Shown here piece after piece: positions 44,153-52,897 of a DNA stretch of 64,000 nucleotides. Origin of the DNA: RPQJ01 sp963823535. GTDB taxonomy: Bacteria > Pseudomonadota > Gammaproteobacteria > Steroidobacterales > Steroidobacteraceae. Under the pieces are notes generated by a model, which saw only the letters and a program-made list of their open reading frames with translations, did not search any database and was not told the origin of the DNA. Numbering within the stretch: position 1 is the first letter of the stretch; the number at the start of each line of letters is the position of its first letter. The DNA is taken from assembly GCA_963823535.1 (NCBI GenBank), contig CAWGLZ010000003.1, positions 62,001 through 126,000 on the forward strand. Reading direction: 5' to 3'. A program made the position numbers and the translations under genes.

Positions 44153-46426
44153 ATGGTCTCGACGGCCGTGGGTTGGCTGCTGGGCGCCTGCACGCTGCTG
44201 CTCCAGGCGGACCTGCCGGGCGCCGGCGTCGTCGGCGCGATACTGGCCGGGTGTGCCTGCGTCGCGACGATGACTCGGCGCTGGGCGCTGCTCGCCTTCG
44301 CGGTCGGGTACGCGCTCAGCTGGAACCAGGCCGCCGATCGCCTGGCCAGGCGACTGGCACCGGAACTCGAGGGCGTAACCCTCACGCTGACCGGCCGGGT
44401 CGCCTCCGTTCCCCAGAACACCGCGGGCGGGATTCGCTTCCGGTTCGCGACGCGGGCCCGGGTCGGCGTGCCACCGCTCGTCGAGCTCGCCTGGTACGAG
44501 CCCGACTGGCAGCCCCTCGCGGCAGAGAATCTCCGGCTCGAGGTTCGCCTGCGGCGACCGCGGGGATCCGCCAATCCGGGCGGCAGCGACTACGAGGCAC
44601 GCATGCTGCGCGAGGGCGTCGGCGCGACGGGCTACGTGCGCTCGGCCAGCCGGCTCGGGCGCGGTCCGCGGGACGTCGCAACGCATCCCGTGCTCGTCGC
44701 GCGCGACAGGATCGCCACTGCAATCCGCGGGGCGCTCGGTGACCGACCCGCGACCGGCATCGTGGCGGGCCTGTCGGTCGGGTTGCAGGATGCCCTGAGC
44801 CAGGAACAGTGGCGCGCACTGGCGCGCAGCGGCACGAGCCACCTGATGGCGATCTCGGGCATGCACATCGGCATGTTTGCAATGGTGGCCGCATGGGTGG
44901 CCGCCGGGATTCAGCGGTGGCGCCAGCGTCGCGGGGCCCGCGGCTCCGTCCGTGACGTCGCGGTCAGCGCGGGCAGCGTCGCGGCACTCGGCTACTCGTC
45001 CCTCGCGGGCTGGTCGGTGCCCACGCAGCGGACCGCGATCATGATCGGCATCGTCGCCGTCGCCCTGCTGCGCCGCCGCCGCGTCGGCTCTGCAGACGCT
45101 TTGTCGCTCGGCGCGATCGCAGTGCTCGCGAGCGAGCCCCTCGCTCCGCTCGCCGTCGGCTTCTGGCTCTCCTTCGGAGCCGTCGCCGCGATCCTCTTCG
45201 CGACGAGTGGCCACCTGTTGCGGCCGGGATTGCTCCGTGGCTACGCGCACGCACAGTGGGCGGTCACCGCCGGGCTCGTCCCGGCGCTGGTGGGCAGCTT
45301 CGGCAGCGTCTCGGTCGTGGCAATCGGCGTCAACCTGCTCGCGATCCCGCTCTACACGATCATCGTCGTGCCCGCCGTCGTGCTCGCGACGCTGGCCGTG
45401 ATTCTGCAGCCAGGAGCGGGTGCACAGATGCTCGGTGCGGTGGCCTGGTTGATCGAGGCCAGCTGGCCACTCATCGCGCTGCCGGCCTCGTGGTCCTGGG
45501 CGACCTGGGGCGTGGCGGGTCTCCCGCCAGTGGCCTGGTGTGCCATGGTCGCCGGTGCCGTGGCGGCGCTGGCACCCCTGCCCGCGCCAGGCCGGATTGC
45601 CGGAGTGCTGCTGCTGCTGGCGGCCTGCAGCTGGCGTGCGGCGGCGCCCGGGACCGGTGCAGTCCACTTCGCAATGCTCGACGTCGGACAGGGACTCGCA
45701 GCGGTGGTGGAGACCCGCAGGCACGTGCTGGTGTACGACGCCGGACCGGCGTTCCGCAGCGGCGGCGATGCTGGCCGGATGGCAGTGGAGCCCTACCTGC
45801 GCCACCGTGGTCTGCGTCGCGTGGACGTCCTCGTCGCGAGTCACGACGACCTCGATCACGCCGGCGGCGCGGATTCCGTCAATCGCCTGACCGTGGTCGC
45901 GCACCGCGTGGCCAGCGGCCGTGCGCTCGATCCGCTCGGCCGGGTTGTCCCCTGCGTCCGCGGCGATCGCTGGACCTGGGATGGCGTGATCTTCGAGTGG
46001 CTGCATCCCGGGCCAGCGCGACTGCCCGGTGACAACGACCAGTCGTGCGTGCTGCGGGTGCAGGCGGGCGCGCACACGCTGCTGCTCACGGGGGACATCG
46101 AGCGAGCCGCCGAGTCCGAGATTCTCGCGACGACCACGATCGGTCCGGTCGACGTGCTGCTGGTGCCGCACCATGGCAGTCGCACGTCGTCGACGTCCGC
46201 CTTCGTCGCGGCGACGCGGCCCCGGTGGGCACTCGTACCCGCGGGACACCGCAATCGCTGGGGCTTTCCGCGTCCCGAGGTGGTCCGGCGCTGGGAGGCG
46301 GTGGGCGCCGAGGTCGTGCTCGGCCCGGCGAGCGGAGCAGTCGAGTTCGACCTGCATCCAGATCGCCCGCTCGCATCGCCACGCCTGTGGCGAATCGAGC
46401 GACGCCGGTCCTGGCACGATCCCTGA
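44153..46426 (+). CDS. comEC: DNA internalisation competence protein ComEC/Rec2
   Basis: ComEC forms the inner-membrane channel for single-stranded DNA uptake in natural transformation. The 757-residue protein has hydrophobic N-terminal helices, an OB-like soluble segment (VTLTGRVASVPQNTAGGIRFRF), the Competence domain (GLSVGLQDALSQEQWRALARSGTSHLMAISGMHIGMFA) with further helices, and a C-terminal metallo-beta-lactamase domain with the motif ASHDDLDHAGG. Its neighbours (lol genes and exbBD-msbA) match other gammaproteobacteria. Presence suggests but does not prove competence. Confidence 0.94.
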   Translation: MVSTAVGWLLGACTLLLQADLPGAGVVGAILAGCACVATMTRRWALLAFAVGYALSWNQAADRLARRLAPELEGVTLTLTGRVASVPQNTAGGIRFRFATRARVGVPPLVELAWYEPDWQPLAAENLRLEVRLRRPRGSANPGGSDYEARMLREGVGATGYVRSASRLGRGPRDVATHPVLVARDRIATAIRGALGDRPATGIVAGLSVGLQDALSQEQWRALARSGTSHLMAISGMHIGMFAMVAAWVAAGIQRWRQRRGARGSVRDVAVSAGSVAALGYSSLAGWSVPTQRTAIMIGIVAVALLRRRRVGSADALSLGAIAVLASEPLAPLAVGFWLSFGAVAAILFATSGHLLRPGLLRGYAHAQWAVTAGLVPALVGSFGSVSVVAIGVNLLAIPLYTIIVVPAVVLATLAVILQPGAGAQMLGAVAWLIEASWPLIALPASWSWATWGVAGLPPVAWCAMVAGAVAALAPLPAPGRIAGVLLLLAACSWRAAAPGTGAVHFAMLDVGQGLAAVVETRRHVLVYDAGPAFRSGGDAGRMAVEPYLRHRGLRRVDVLVASHDDLDHAGGADSVNRLTVVAHRVASGRALDPLGRVVPCVRGDRWTWDGVIFEWLHPGPARLPGDNDQSCVLRVQAGAHTLLLTGDIERAAESEILATTTIGPVDVLLVPHHGSRTSSTSAFVAATRPRWALVPAGHRNRWGFPRPEVVRRWEAVGAEVVLGPASGAVEFDLHPDRPLASPRLWRIERRRSWHDP

Positions 46427-46503
46427 GGCGTCCCGCGAGTCGCGGTGCCGCCCCTGCATGCAGTATCATCCGCCGCGTTGAAGCAGCGGACCTGGGCCCG
46501 GAA

Positions 46504-47157
46504 ATGTTCGAAATCGTGACGGCCGGCGGCATCGTGATGGTGCCGATCATCCTCTGCTCCATCCTCGCCGTGGCAATCACGCTGGAGCGGCTCTGGACGC
46601 TGCGGGAGCAGCGCGTGGTACCCATCGAACTCACGGACAAGGTCTGGCAGTGGGTCGAGAATCGCTCCCTGACGGACAAGCAGATCCTCGCGCTCCAGCA
46701 GCATTCGCCGCTCGGCCGGATTCTCGCCGCCGGACTGGCCAGTCGCCATCGCGACCGCGCCGTGATGATCGAGGCCATCGAGGACGCGGGGCGGCACGTC
46801 GTGCACGACCTCGAGCGGTTCCTGAATCCGCTCGGTACCATCGCCGCGATCTCGCCGCTGCTCGGGCTGCTGGGGACGGTCACCGGCATGATCCGCACGT
46901 TCAAGGCGATTACCGTCGCCGGTGTCGGGAATCCCGCCGCGATGGCCGGTGGCATCTCCGAGGCGCTGTTCACCACGGCGGCCGGCCTGCTGGTGGCGAT
47001 CCCGGCACTCGTGGCCTATCGCTACCTGCGTGGACGCGTGGACGGGCTGGTCATCCAGATGGAAAAGGAATCCATCAAGCTCGTCCAGGCCATCGATCGA
47101 ACGAGCGGGACGCGGCCGGGTGCTGCCGCCGAAGCGGCCGCGGAAGCCGCCGCGTGA
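46504..47157 (+). CDS. exbB: MotA/TolQ/ExbB proton channel family protein
   Basis: ExbB-type proteins form a pentameric inner-membrane proton channel that powers a partner protein through ExbD. The 217-residue protein has three helices: near residues 8-26 (IVMVPIILCSILAVAITLE), about 115-135 (AAISPLLGLLGTVTGMI) and about 150-180 (AGGISEALFTTAAGLLVAIPALVAYRYL). The conserved Thr/Pro in GTVTGM and AIPA are present. It ends in an Ala-rich tail and overlaps exbD. No TonB follows, so the partner may be TonB elsewhere. Confidence 0.9.
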   Translation: MFEIVTAGGIVMVPIILCSILAVAITLERLWTLREQRVVPIELTDKVWQWVENRSLTDKQILALQQHSPLGRILAAGLASRHRDRAVMIEAIEDAGRHVVHDLERFLNPLGTIAAISPLLGLLGTVTGMIRTFKAITVAGVGNPAAMAGGISEALFTTAAGLLVAIPALVAYRYLRGRVDGLVIQMEKESIKLVQAIDRTSGTRPGAAAEAAAEAAA

Positions 47158-47573
47158 AATTCCAGCCGCGCCCGGCGGAAGAGCCGGACCTGAACCTGAC
47201 GCCGCTGATCGACGTCGTCCTGCTGCTGCTGATCTTCTTCATGCTGTCCACGCGCTTCATCGACGAGGGGCGACTGCAACTGCGCCTGCCCGAGGCCGGC
47301 GTGGTGCCGGAGGCGGCCGCGGAGGCGGAGGCCGTCGAGATCGAGATCACCGCGCAGGGCGGTTATCGCGTGAACGGTCGTGCGCTCATCAACAACAGCC
47401 CCGAGACGCTCGCGGCCGCCATCGGCAAGGCGGCGGGTGGCAACCGCGCGATGCCGTTGACCGTCCGCGCCGACGCACGGGCCACCCACCAGAGCGTCGT
47501 GACCGCGATGGACGTGGCGGGACGGGCGGGCTACCGCCAGATCAACATCGCCACGGTCAACGATGGGCAATAA
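47154..47573 (+). CDS. exbD: ExbD/TolR family protein
   Basis: ExbD is the proton-carrying partner of ExbB. The 139-residue protein has one N-terminal helix preceded by NLTPLIDVVLLLLIFFML, which includes the essential Asp in the PLIDVV motif, then a periplasmic domain ending RAGYRQINIATVNDG. The GTG start overlaps the exbB stop. It overlaps msbA by 11 bases. ExbBD next to msbA and lpxK is common in this branch. Confidence 0.93.
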   Translation: MKFQPRPAEEPDLNLTPLIDVVLLLLIFFMLSTRFIDEGRLQLRLPEAGVVPEAAAEAEAVEIEITAQGGYRVNGRALINNSPETLAAAIGKAAGGNRAMPLTVRADARATHQSVVTAMDVAGRAGYRQINIATVNDGQ

Positions 47574-49329
47574 GGCCGGGGGGAAGGCCGACCTCAAGAT
47601 GCCGCCGGGGGCCCTGCAGACCTATCGCAGGCTCACCGGCTACCTGCGGCCACATCTGAAGATCTTCATGGTGGGCGTGTTCGGCATGGCGATCTTCGCG
47701 GCCACGGACGCCGGCTGGGCCGCCTTCGTGAAATTCTTCCTCGACGGCACCTTCGTCGACCGCGATCCGCGCATGGTGTGGCTGGTGCCGGTGGCGCTGG
47801 TGGGCCTGTTCTTGCTGCGCGGGCTGGGGGACTTCCTGCAGACCTATTGTCCCGGATTCGTGGGCCGGCGCATCGTCAAGACACTGCGGGGTGAGATCTT
47901 CGATCGCTACCTGCACCTGCCGGTGTCGTATTTCGATCGCCAGGCGTCCGGCGTCCTGCTGTCCCGACTGACCTACAACACCGAGCAGGTCGCGACCGCA
48001 ACCACCGACTCGATCACCGTCTTCATCCGCGACACGCTGACCATCCTCGCGCTGCTCGGCTACCTGCTGTACCTGAATCCCAGGCTCACGTTGATCAGCC
48101 TGATCGTGGGACCGGCGATCGCGGTCCTGATCCGCAGGATCAATACACTGTTCCGGCGCTACAGCAAGCGCATCCAGGCCTCGATGGGCGACGTGACGCG
48201 GGTCGCCAAGGAAGCGATCGAGGCACCGCGCGTGGTGCGCGTATTCAACGCGCAGGACTACCAGGCCGGCATGTTCGAGCAGGTGATCGAGCACAATCGC
48301 CGCTCGCACATGAAGCTGATGATGACCAAGGGACTCAGCAACCCGGTGGTGCAGACGCTCGCCGCCAGCGGTCTGGCCGTCGTGCTCTACCTCGCCACGG
48401 TCGAGGCGATCCAGGGCCAGATGTCCGTCGGCGAGTTCACATCCTTCATCGCCGCCCTGATGCTGATCACGGCGCCGCTGCGGCGGCTCGTGAACGTCGC
48501 CGGGCCGCTGCAGCAGGGCATCGCGGCCGCGCAGAGCATCTTCGAGGTGCTCGACACGCCGCCCGAGCCGGCCGGTGGCCAGCAGGTCATCGCGCGGGCC
48601 CGCGGCGAGGTCGAGTACCGGGACGTGAGCTTCAGCTACCCCGGCGTCACGGAGGGCGTACTGCACGGGATCAGCTTCGGTGCCCGCGCCGGGGAGACCG
48701 TGGCGATCGTGGGTCGTTCCGGCAGCGGCAAGTCCACCATCGTCAACCTGCTGCCCCGGTTCTACGACGTGAGCGGGGGCGCGGTGCTGCTCGACGGGCA
48801 GGACGTACGCGAGTACCCGCTCGGGGACCTGCGCGCCCAGATGAGCCTGGTCAGCCAGGACGTCGTGCTCTTCAACGACACGATCCGCAGCAACATCGCC
48901 TTCGGCTATCCGGCCACCGACGGGCAGATCGAGGACGCCGCGCGCGCGGCCCGCGTGCTCGAGTTCACCGCGCAGCTGCCGGAGGGCCTCGACGCCGTCG
49001 TGGGCGATCGTGGCTCGCTGCTCTCGGGCGGACAGCGGCAGCGCATCGCGATCGCGCGCGCCCTGCTGCGCAATACACCGATCCTTATCCTGGACGAGGC
49101 CACCTCGGCGCTGGACACGGAACTCGAGCGCCAGATTCAGGAGCAACTCGAGGCGCTCATGCAGGACCGCACCACGCTCGTGATCGCGCATCGGCTGTCC
49201 ACGGTCGAGAAGGCCGATCGTATCCTCGTCATGGAGGCCGGCCGCATCGTCGAGATGGGGACGCACGACGAACTGCTGGCCCGCAACGGGCAGTACGCCG
49301 TGCTGTACCGCATGCAGTTCAACGAATGA
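47563..49329 (+). CDS. msbA: Lipid A export ATP-binding/permease protein MsbA
   Basis: MsbA flips lipid A-core across the inner membrane. The 588-residue protein is a half-ABC transporter with an N-terminal six-helix domain (VGVFGMAIFAATDAGW, LTILALLGYLLYLNPRLT, and others) and an ATPase domain with Walker A GRSGSGKSTIVNLL (around residue 385), signature LLSGGQRQRIAIARALL and Walker B ILILDEATSALD. It overlaps exbD by 11 bases and lpxK by four. Confidence 0.96.
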   Translation: MGNKAGGKADLKMPPGALQTYRRLTGYLRPHLKIFMVGVFGMAIFAATDAGWAAFVKFFLDGTFVDRDPRMVWLVPVALVGLFLLRGLGDFLQTYCPGFVGRRIVKTLRGEIFDRYLHLPVSYFDRQASGVLLSRLTYNTEQVATATTDSITVFIRDTLTILALLGYLLYLNPRLTLISLIVGPAIAVLIRRINTLFRRYSKRIQASMGDVTRVAKEAIEAPRVVRVFNAQDYQAGMFEQVIEHNRRSHMKLMMTKGLSNPVVQTLAASGLAVVLYLATVEAIQGQMSVGEFTSFIAALMLITAPLRRLVNVAGPLQQGIAAAQSIFEVLDTPPEPAGGQQVIARARGEVEYRDVSFSYPGVTEGVLHGISFGARAGETVAIVGRSGSGKSTIVNLLPRFYDVSGGAVLLDGQDVREYPLGDLRAQMSLVSQDVVLFNDTIRSNIAFGYPATDGQIEDAARAARVLEFTAQLPEGLDAVVGDRGSLLSGGQRQRIAIARALLRNTPILILDEATSALDTELERQIQEQLEALMQDRTTLVIAHRLSTVEKADRILVMEAGRIVEMGTHDELLARNGQYAVLYRMQFNE

Positions 49330-50366
49330 GCCCGGAGGCCGGGCTGCAGCGGCTCTGGTACGGCCCGCGCTGGCGCAGCCTGCCCCTCTGGCCGCTCGGC
49401 TGGCTTTATCGCGTGGTGGTCGCCGGGCGGAGTGCCCTCTACCGGCGGCGCGTTCTGCCGCAGCACCGCGTCGGAGTTCCGGTCGTCATCGTCGGCAATC
49501 TCACCGTGGGCGGGACCGGGAAGACGCCGGTTGCGGCCTGGCTCGCCGGGCAACTCGGCCTGAGGGGCCGCCGGGTCGGGGTGGTCCTGCGCGGGTATGG
49601 GGGCCGGGCATCGCGGGGCACGGCCGTCGTGACGGCCGCCAGCGACCCGGGCCTGGTGGGCGACGAGGCGGTGCTGCACGCGCTGCGGGGGCCGCACGTG
49701 GTCGTCGTCGGTGCGGATCGGGTGGCGGCCGCGCGGCGTGCGGCCGAGGAGGGCGCCGAGGTCGTTGTCTGCGACGATGGCCTGCAGCACCTGCGCCTGG
49801 TGCGCGACTGCGAGATCGCCGTCGTCGACGGCGCGCGCGGGCTGGGGAACGGCTTGACGCTTCCGGCCGGTCCGCTCCGCGAGCCGGGCAGCCGCCTAGA
49901 GTCGGTGGATGCCGTGGTGTTCACGCGACGGGGAGCAGCCATCGAACCGAAGCTGCAGCCACGGCGACCGTTCGTGACGACCGCGCGGCTGTCGCCGGGC
50001 GAGGCCGTGCGCCTGGGTACCGGTGAGCGGCGCCCGCTAGAGTCCTTTCGTGGCCAGCCACTGCACGCCGTCGCCGGGATCGGGCATCCGGATGCGTTCT
50101 TCGATGCCCTGCGGACAGCGGGACTCGCGTTTACGGCGCATGTACTGCCCGACCACGCGGCCCTCGAGCCGTCGGCGCTGCCGTTCCCGTCGGGCGCCCG
50201 GGTCCTGATGACGGAGAAGGATGCCGTAAAATGCCGGTCGTTCGCCGGCGCGGACTGGTGGTTCGTCGAACTCGAGGTCGGTCTCGAGCGTGCGTCTGCC
50301 GGTGAACTGCTCGCACTGGTTCTGGAGCGCACCGGCCTGACCGGTGCGGGAGTACATCTTGGATAG
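49326..50366 (+). CDS. lpxK: Tetraacyldisaccharide 4'-kinase
   Basis: LpxK phosphorylates the 4' position of the lipid A disaccharide. The 346-residue protein starts with an amphipathic/hydrophobic head (WPLGWLYRVVVAGRSALYRR), and has the P-loop GNLTVGGTGKTPVAAWLA, VCDDGLQHLRLVRDCEIAVVDGARGLGNG and MTEKDAVKCRSF, all characteristic. It overlaps msbA by four bases and the ycaR-type gene by eight. Confidence 0.96.
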   Translation: MSPEAGLQRLWYGPRWRSLPLWPLGWLYRVVVAGRSALYRRRVLPQHRVGVPVVIVGNLTVGGTGKTPVAAWLAGQLGLRGRRVGVVLRGYGGRASRGTAVVTAASDPGLVGDEAVLHALRGPHVVVVGADRVAAARRAAEEGAEVVVCDDGLQHLRLVRDCEIAVVDGARGLGNGLTLPAGPLREPGSRLESVDAVVFTRRGAAIEPKLQPRRPFVTTARLSPGEAVRLGTGERRPLESFRGQPLHAVAGIGHPDAFFDALRTAGLAFTAHVLPDHAALEPSALPFPSGARVLMTEKDAVKCRSFAGADWWFVELEVGLERASAGELLALVLERTGLTGAGVHLG

Positions 50367-50547
50367 CAAACTGCTCGACATCCTCGCCTGCCCGCTCTGC
50401 AAGGGGCCGCTCACCTGGCATCCCGACGCTCAGCAGCTCGTCTGCCGGGCGGAACGGCTCGCCTACCCGGTGCGTGACGGAATTCCCGTGATGCTGGAGG
50501 AGGAGGCGCGACGCCTGTCGTCGGACGACCCGCTGCTCGCGGAGTAG
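50359..50547 (+). CDS. Trm112/YcaR family small protein
   Basis: The 62-residue protein is a YcaR/Trm112-like zinc-ribbon-type protein: MDSKLLDILACPLCKG with CxxC, then a second Cys (LVCRAERLAYPVRDGIPVML), which is highly conserved. The TTG start gives the family's first residues exactly; a GTG five codons upstream would add MREYI. A GGGAG ribosome site precedes the TTG. It lies between lpxK and kdsB in most relatives; the precise role is not known. Confidence 0.9.
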   Translation: MDSKLLDILACPLCKGPLTWHPDAQQLVCRAERLAYPVRDGIPVMLEEEARRLSSDDPLLAE

Positions 50548-50551
50548 GCGG

Positions 50552-51346
50552 GTGTTCCACGTCGTCATCCCGGCGCGCTTCGCCTCGACCCGCCTGCCCG
50601 GCAAGCCGCTGCTCGACATCGGGGGCAAGCCGATGATCCAGCGGGTCGTCGAGCAGGCCTGCGCGAGCGGGGCCGGCGAGGTGCTGGTCGCGACCGACGA
50701 CGCACGCATCGCGGAAGCGGTGAGCGATCCCCGTCGCGGCGGACAGTGCATCGCGATCATGACGGATCCGGATCTGCCCTCGGGCACCGACCGCGTGGCG
50801 GCCGTCGCCGAGCTGCGCGACTGGAGCGACGAGACCGTCGTGGTCAACGTCCAGGGCGACGAGCCGTTCCTGCCACCCGCGCTCGTCGACCAGGTCGCCG
50901 ACCTGCTCGTGCGTGATCCAGGCGCCGGCATCGCGACGCTCGCCGCGCCGATCGCCCACCTGGAAGAGTTCATGGACCCGAACGTCGTCAAGGTCGTCAC
51001 GGCCCGGGACGGCAGCGCGCTGTATTTCAGTCGCGCGCCGATCCCGTGGTCGCGGGATGGTGCGCCGGACGGCCTGGCGAGCCAGCGGGATTTTGCCGGT
51101 GCGATGCGTCACGTCGGGCTCTACGCATACCGCGTCGGGACGCTGAGGTCGATCATGCGAATGATGCCGTCCGGGCTCGAGAATCGGGAGCGGCTGGAGC
51201 AGCTGCGAGCGCTCGAGAACGGTGTCCGGATCGTCGTCGGCAGCTGCGCGGTGTCGCCGGCGCCGGGCGTGGACACGGAGGCCGACCTGCAGCGGGCGAG
51301 GCTGAGAGCGTCGGGCGCGCCTGACGGACTTCGGGAGCAGGCATGA
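50552..51346 (+). CDS. kdsB: 3-deoxy-manno-octulosonate cytidylyltransferase
   Basis: KdsB activates Kdo as CMP-Kdo for addition to lipid A. The 264-residue protein has VIPARFASTRLPGKPLLDIGGKPMI, VATDD, SGTDR, VVNVQGDEPFLPP and YFSRAPIPW, all characteristic of the nucleotidyltransferase family. The GTG start is four bases after the ycaR-type gene. Its stop overlaps the next gene. Confidence 0.97.
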   Translation: MFHVVIPARFASTRLPGKPLLDIGGKPMIQRVVEQACASGAGEVLVATDDARIAEAVSDPRRGGQCIAIMTDPDLPSGTDRVAAVAELRDWSDETVVVNVQGDEPFLPPALVDQVADLLVRDPGAGIATLAAPIAHLEEFMDPNVVKVVTARDGSALYFSRAPIPWSRDGAPDGLASQRDFAGAMRHVGLYAYRVGTLRSIMRMMPSGLENRERLEQLRALENGVRIVVGSCAVSPAPGVDTEADLQRARLRASGAPDGLREQA

Positions 51347-51666
51347 ACCAGGTATTGCTGAGCGCATTCGGACTGACGATCACGCCGTGGAAGCTGATCG
51401 GCTACCTCGGCGTGGCGCTGTTCGCCGGCCGCTGGTTCGTGCAGATATACTATTCACGAAAGCACCGCCGGCCGGTCGTGCCGACCGTGTTCTGGCTGAT
51501 GAGCATCTCCGGCAGCCTGTTGCTGCTTTCGTATTTCATCTTCGGAAAGAACGACTCGGTCGGGATTCTCTCGAACCTGTTCCCGACCGCGGTCGCCGGC
51601 TACAACCTCTATCTCGACGCGCGACACAAGCGCAGTCGGCGAGACGGCTCGATCACTTCAGGCTGA
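51343..51666 (+). CDS. Lipid-A-disaccharide synthase N-terminal domain (LAB_N) protein
   Basis: The 107-residue protein carries three hydrophobic helices (WKLIGYLGVALFAGRWFVQ, VFWLMSISGSLLLLSYFIF, ILSNLFPTAVAGYNLYL) and the LAB_N pattern, including RWFVQIYYSRK and PVVPTVFWLMS. Such stand-alone LAB_N proteins usually accompany lipid A-modifying glycosyltransferases; none is next to it here. It overlaps kdsB by four bases and, at its 3' end, the convergent rluF. Confidence 0.88.
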   Translation: MNQVLLSAFGLTITPWKLIGYLGVALFAGRWFVQIYYSRKHRRPVVPTVFWLMSISGSLLLLSYFIFGKNDSVGILSNLFPTAVAGYNLYLDARHKRSRRDGSITSG

Positions 51667-52360
51667 GAACGGGGCGCCGCGCCGGCAGCAGGCCGCGCAG
51701 CTCGGCGGGCGACAGGTGGCGCCAGTGTCCCGTCGGCAGGCTGCCGAGGTGCACGTGCATGATCCGGACCCGCTGCAGTCGGCGCACCGTGTAGCCGAAG
51801 TGCTCGCACATGCGGCGGATCTGCCGGTTCAGTCCCTGGGTGAGCACGATGCGGAACGTGTTCCGGCCGACCTGGGTGACCGTGCAGGGGTTGGTCACCG
51901 TGTCCAGGATCGGTACGCCGGCCGCCATCCCCGCCAGGAAAGCCGGCGTGAGTGGCCTGTCCACGGCGACCACGTATTCCTTCTCGTGCTCGTTCTCCGC
52001 GCGCAGGATGGTATTGACGATGTCGCCGTCGTTCGTGAGCAGGATGAGCCCTTCCGAATCCTTGTCGAGGCGGCCGATGGGAAAGACGCGCTCGGGATAG
52101 CCGACGAAGTCGACGATGTTGCCGGGCACGCCGCGGTCGGTCGTGCACTCGATGCCGACGGGCTTGTTGAGTGCGAGGTAGATTCGCTTCGGCCTGGTCC
52201 GCACCGCCCGTCCGTCCACCCGGACATCGTCACCCGCGGCGACCTGCGTGCCGAGCACCGCTGGCGTTCCGTTGACCGTCACCCGGCCCGCGTCGATCCA
52301 CTGGTCGGCCTCGCGGCGCGAGCAGGCCCCGGTCTCGGCGAGATACTTGTTGAGCCTCAT
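51653..52360 (-). CDS. rluF: 23S rRNA pseudouridine synthase, RluF-like
   Basis: RluF pseudouridylates U2604 (and U2605) of 23S rRNA. The 235-residue protein has an S4 domain at the N-terminus (MRLNKYLAETGACSRREADQWIDAGRVTVNG) and the RsuA/RluB/E/F catalytic loop GRLDKDSEGLILLTNDG with the catalytic Asp, plus VGIECTTDRG, which is closest to RluF. RluB/E assignment is not fully excluded. It follows yciH by 11 bases as a two-gene operon. Confidence 0.85.
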   Translation of the reverse strand: MRLNKYLAETGACSRREADQWIDAGRVTVNGTPAVLGTQVAAGDDVRVDGRAVRTRPKRIYLALNKPVGIECTTDRGVPGNIVDFVGYPERVFPIGRLDKDSEGLILLTNDGDIVNTILRAENEHEKEYVVAVDRPLTPAFLAGMAAGVPILDTVTNPCTVTQVGRNTFRIVLTQGLNRQIRRMCEHFGYTVRRLQRVRIMHVHLGSLPTGHWRHLSPAELRGLLPARRPVLSLK

Positions 52361-52371
52361 CGTGCGGGGAC

Positions 52372-52740
52372 TCAGCCGCCGGAGCGCTTCACCGTGTAGC
52401 CGAGCTTCGTGAGCTCGGTGACCAGCGTGTCCCGATGATCGCCCTGGATCTCGATCACGCCCTCGCGCGCGGTGCCGCCCGAGCCGCATCGCTTCTTGAG
52501 GCGCGTCGCCAGCTCGTCGAGTGCCGTTGCTGCGAGCGGCAGCCCGGTCACCACGGTGACGCCCTTGCCCTTGCGACCCTTGGTCTCGCGACCGACGTGC
52601 ACCACGCCGTCCGCGCCGGGGCGCGGAGTCGTCGCCTGGGCGGGCTTGCTCCGACGGCACCGACAGTCCGCGAGCGGGCGGGCGCATTCGGGGCACAGGC
52701 GCCCCTGACCGGTGGTGTAGACGAGCCGGGCGTTCGACAT
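52372..52740 (-). CDS. yciH: SUI1/eIF1-like translation factor, YciH
   Basis: YciH is the bacterial relative of eukaryotic eIF1/SUI1, thought to affect start-codon selection under stress. The 122-residue protein has an N-terminal zinc-ribbon-like set (CPECARPLADCRC), a basic linker, and a C-terminal SUI1 domain (GVTVVTGLPLAATALDELATRLKKRCGSGGTAREGVIEIQGDHRD). The ATG is chosen because MSNARLVYTTGQG matches family starts. It is upstream of rluF on the minus strand. Confidence 0.9.
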   Translation of the reverse strand: MSNARLVYTTGQGRLCPECARPLADCRCRRSKPAQATTPRPGADGVVHVGRETKGRKGKGVTVVTGLPLAATALDELATRLKKRCGSGGTAREGVIEIQGDHRDTLVTELTKLGYTVKRSGG

Positions 52741-52829
52741 CTTGCGGCGATTCGCGATGAGAGGAGCGGAAGCGCAGTTTGACACCGCGCGTGCACGCGG
52801 GTCCAACCGGCGCGACGCGGGTGCGCGGG

Positions 52830-52858
52830 TTGGATCGATCGAGCCCGGGGAGTATTCT
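52830..52858 (+). promoter_or_regulatory. Possible sigma70 promoter for the FAD oxidoreductase gene
   Basis: TTGGAT at 52830-52835 and TATTCT at 52853-52858 with a 17-base spacer fit a weak sigma70 promoter. Four of six bases match in each box. The transcript would start about 33 bases before the ATG and carry an AGGGGG ribosome site. Confidence 0.45.
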
Positions 52859-52897
52859 TCCGCGCACAAGAAACAGATCCATCGCAGGGGGTAGAAG

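Noticed and set aside
44135..46459. A 774-residue minus-strand frame opposite comEC
   Set aside because: Shadow frame: comEC on the plus strand has clear motifs, while this translation is compositionally biased and has none.
47557..49266. A 569-residue minus-strand frame opposite msbA
   Set aside because: Shadow frame of a complete ABC transporter gene.
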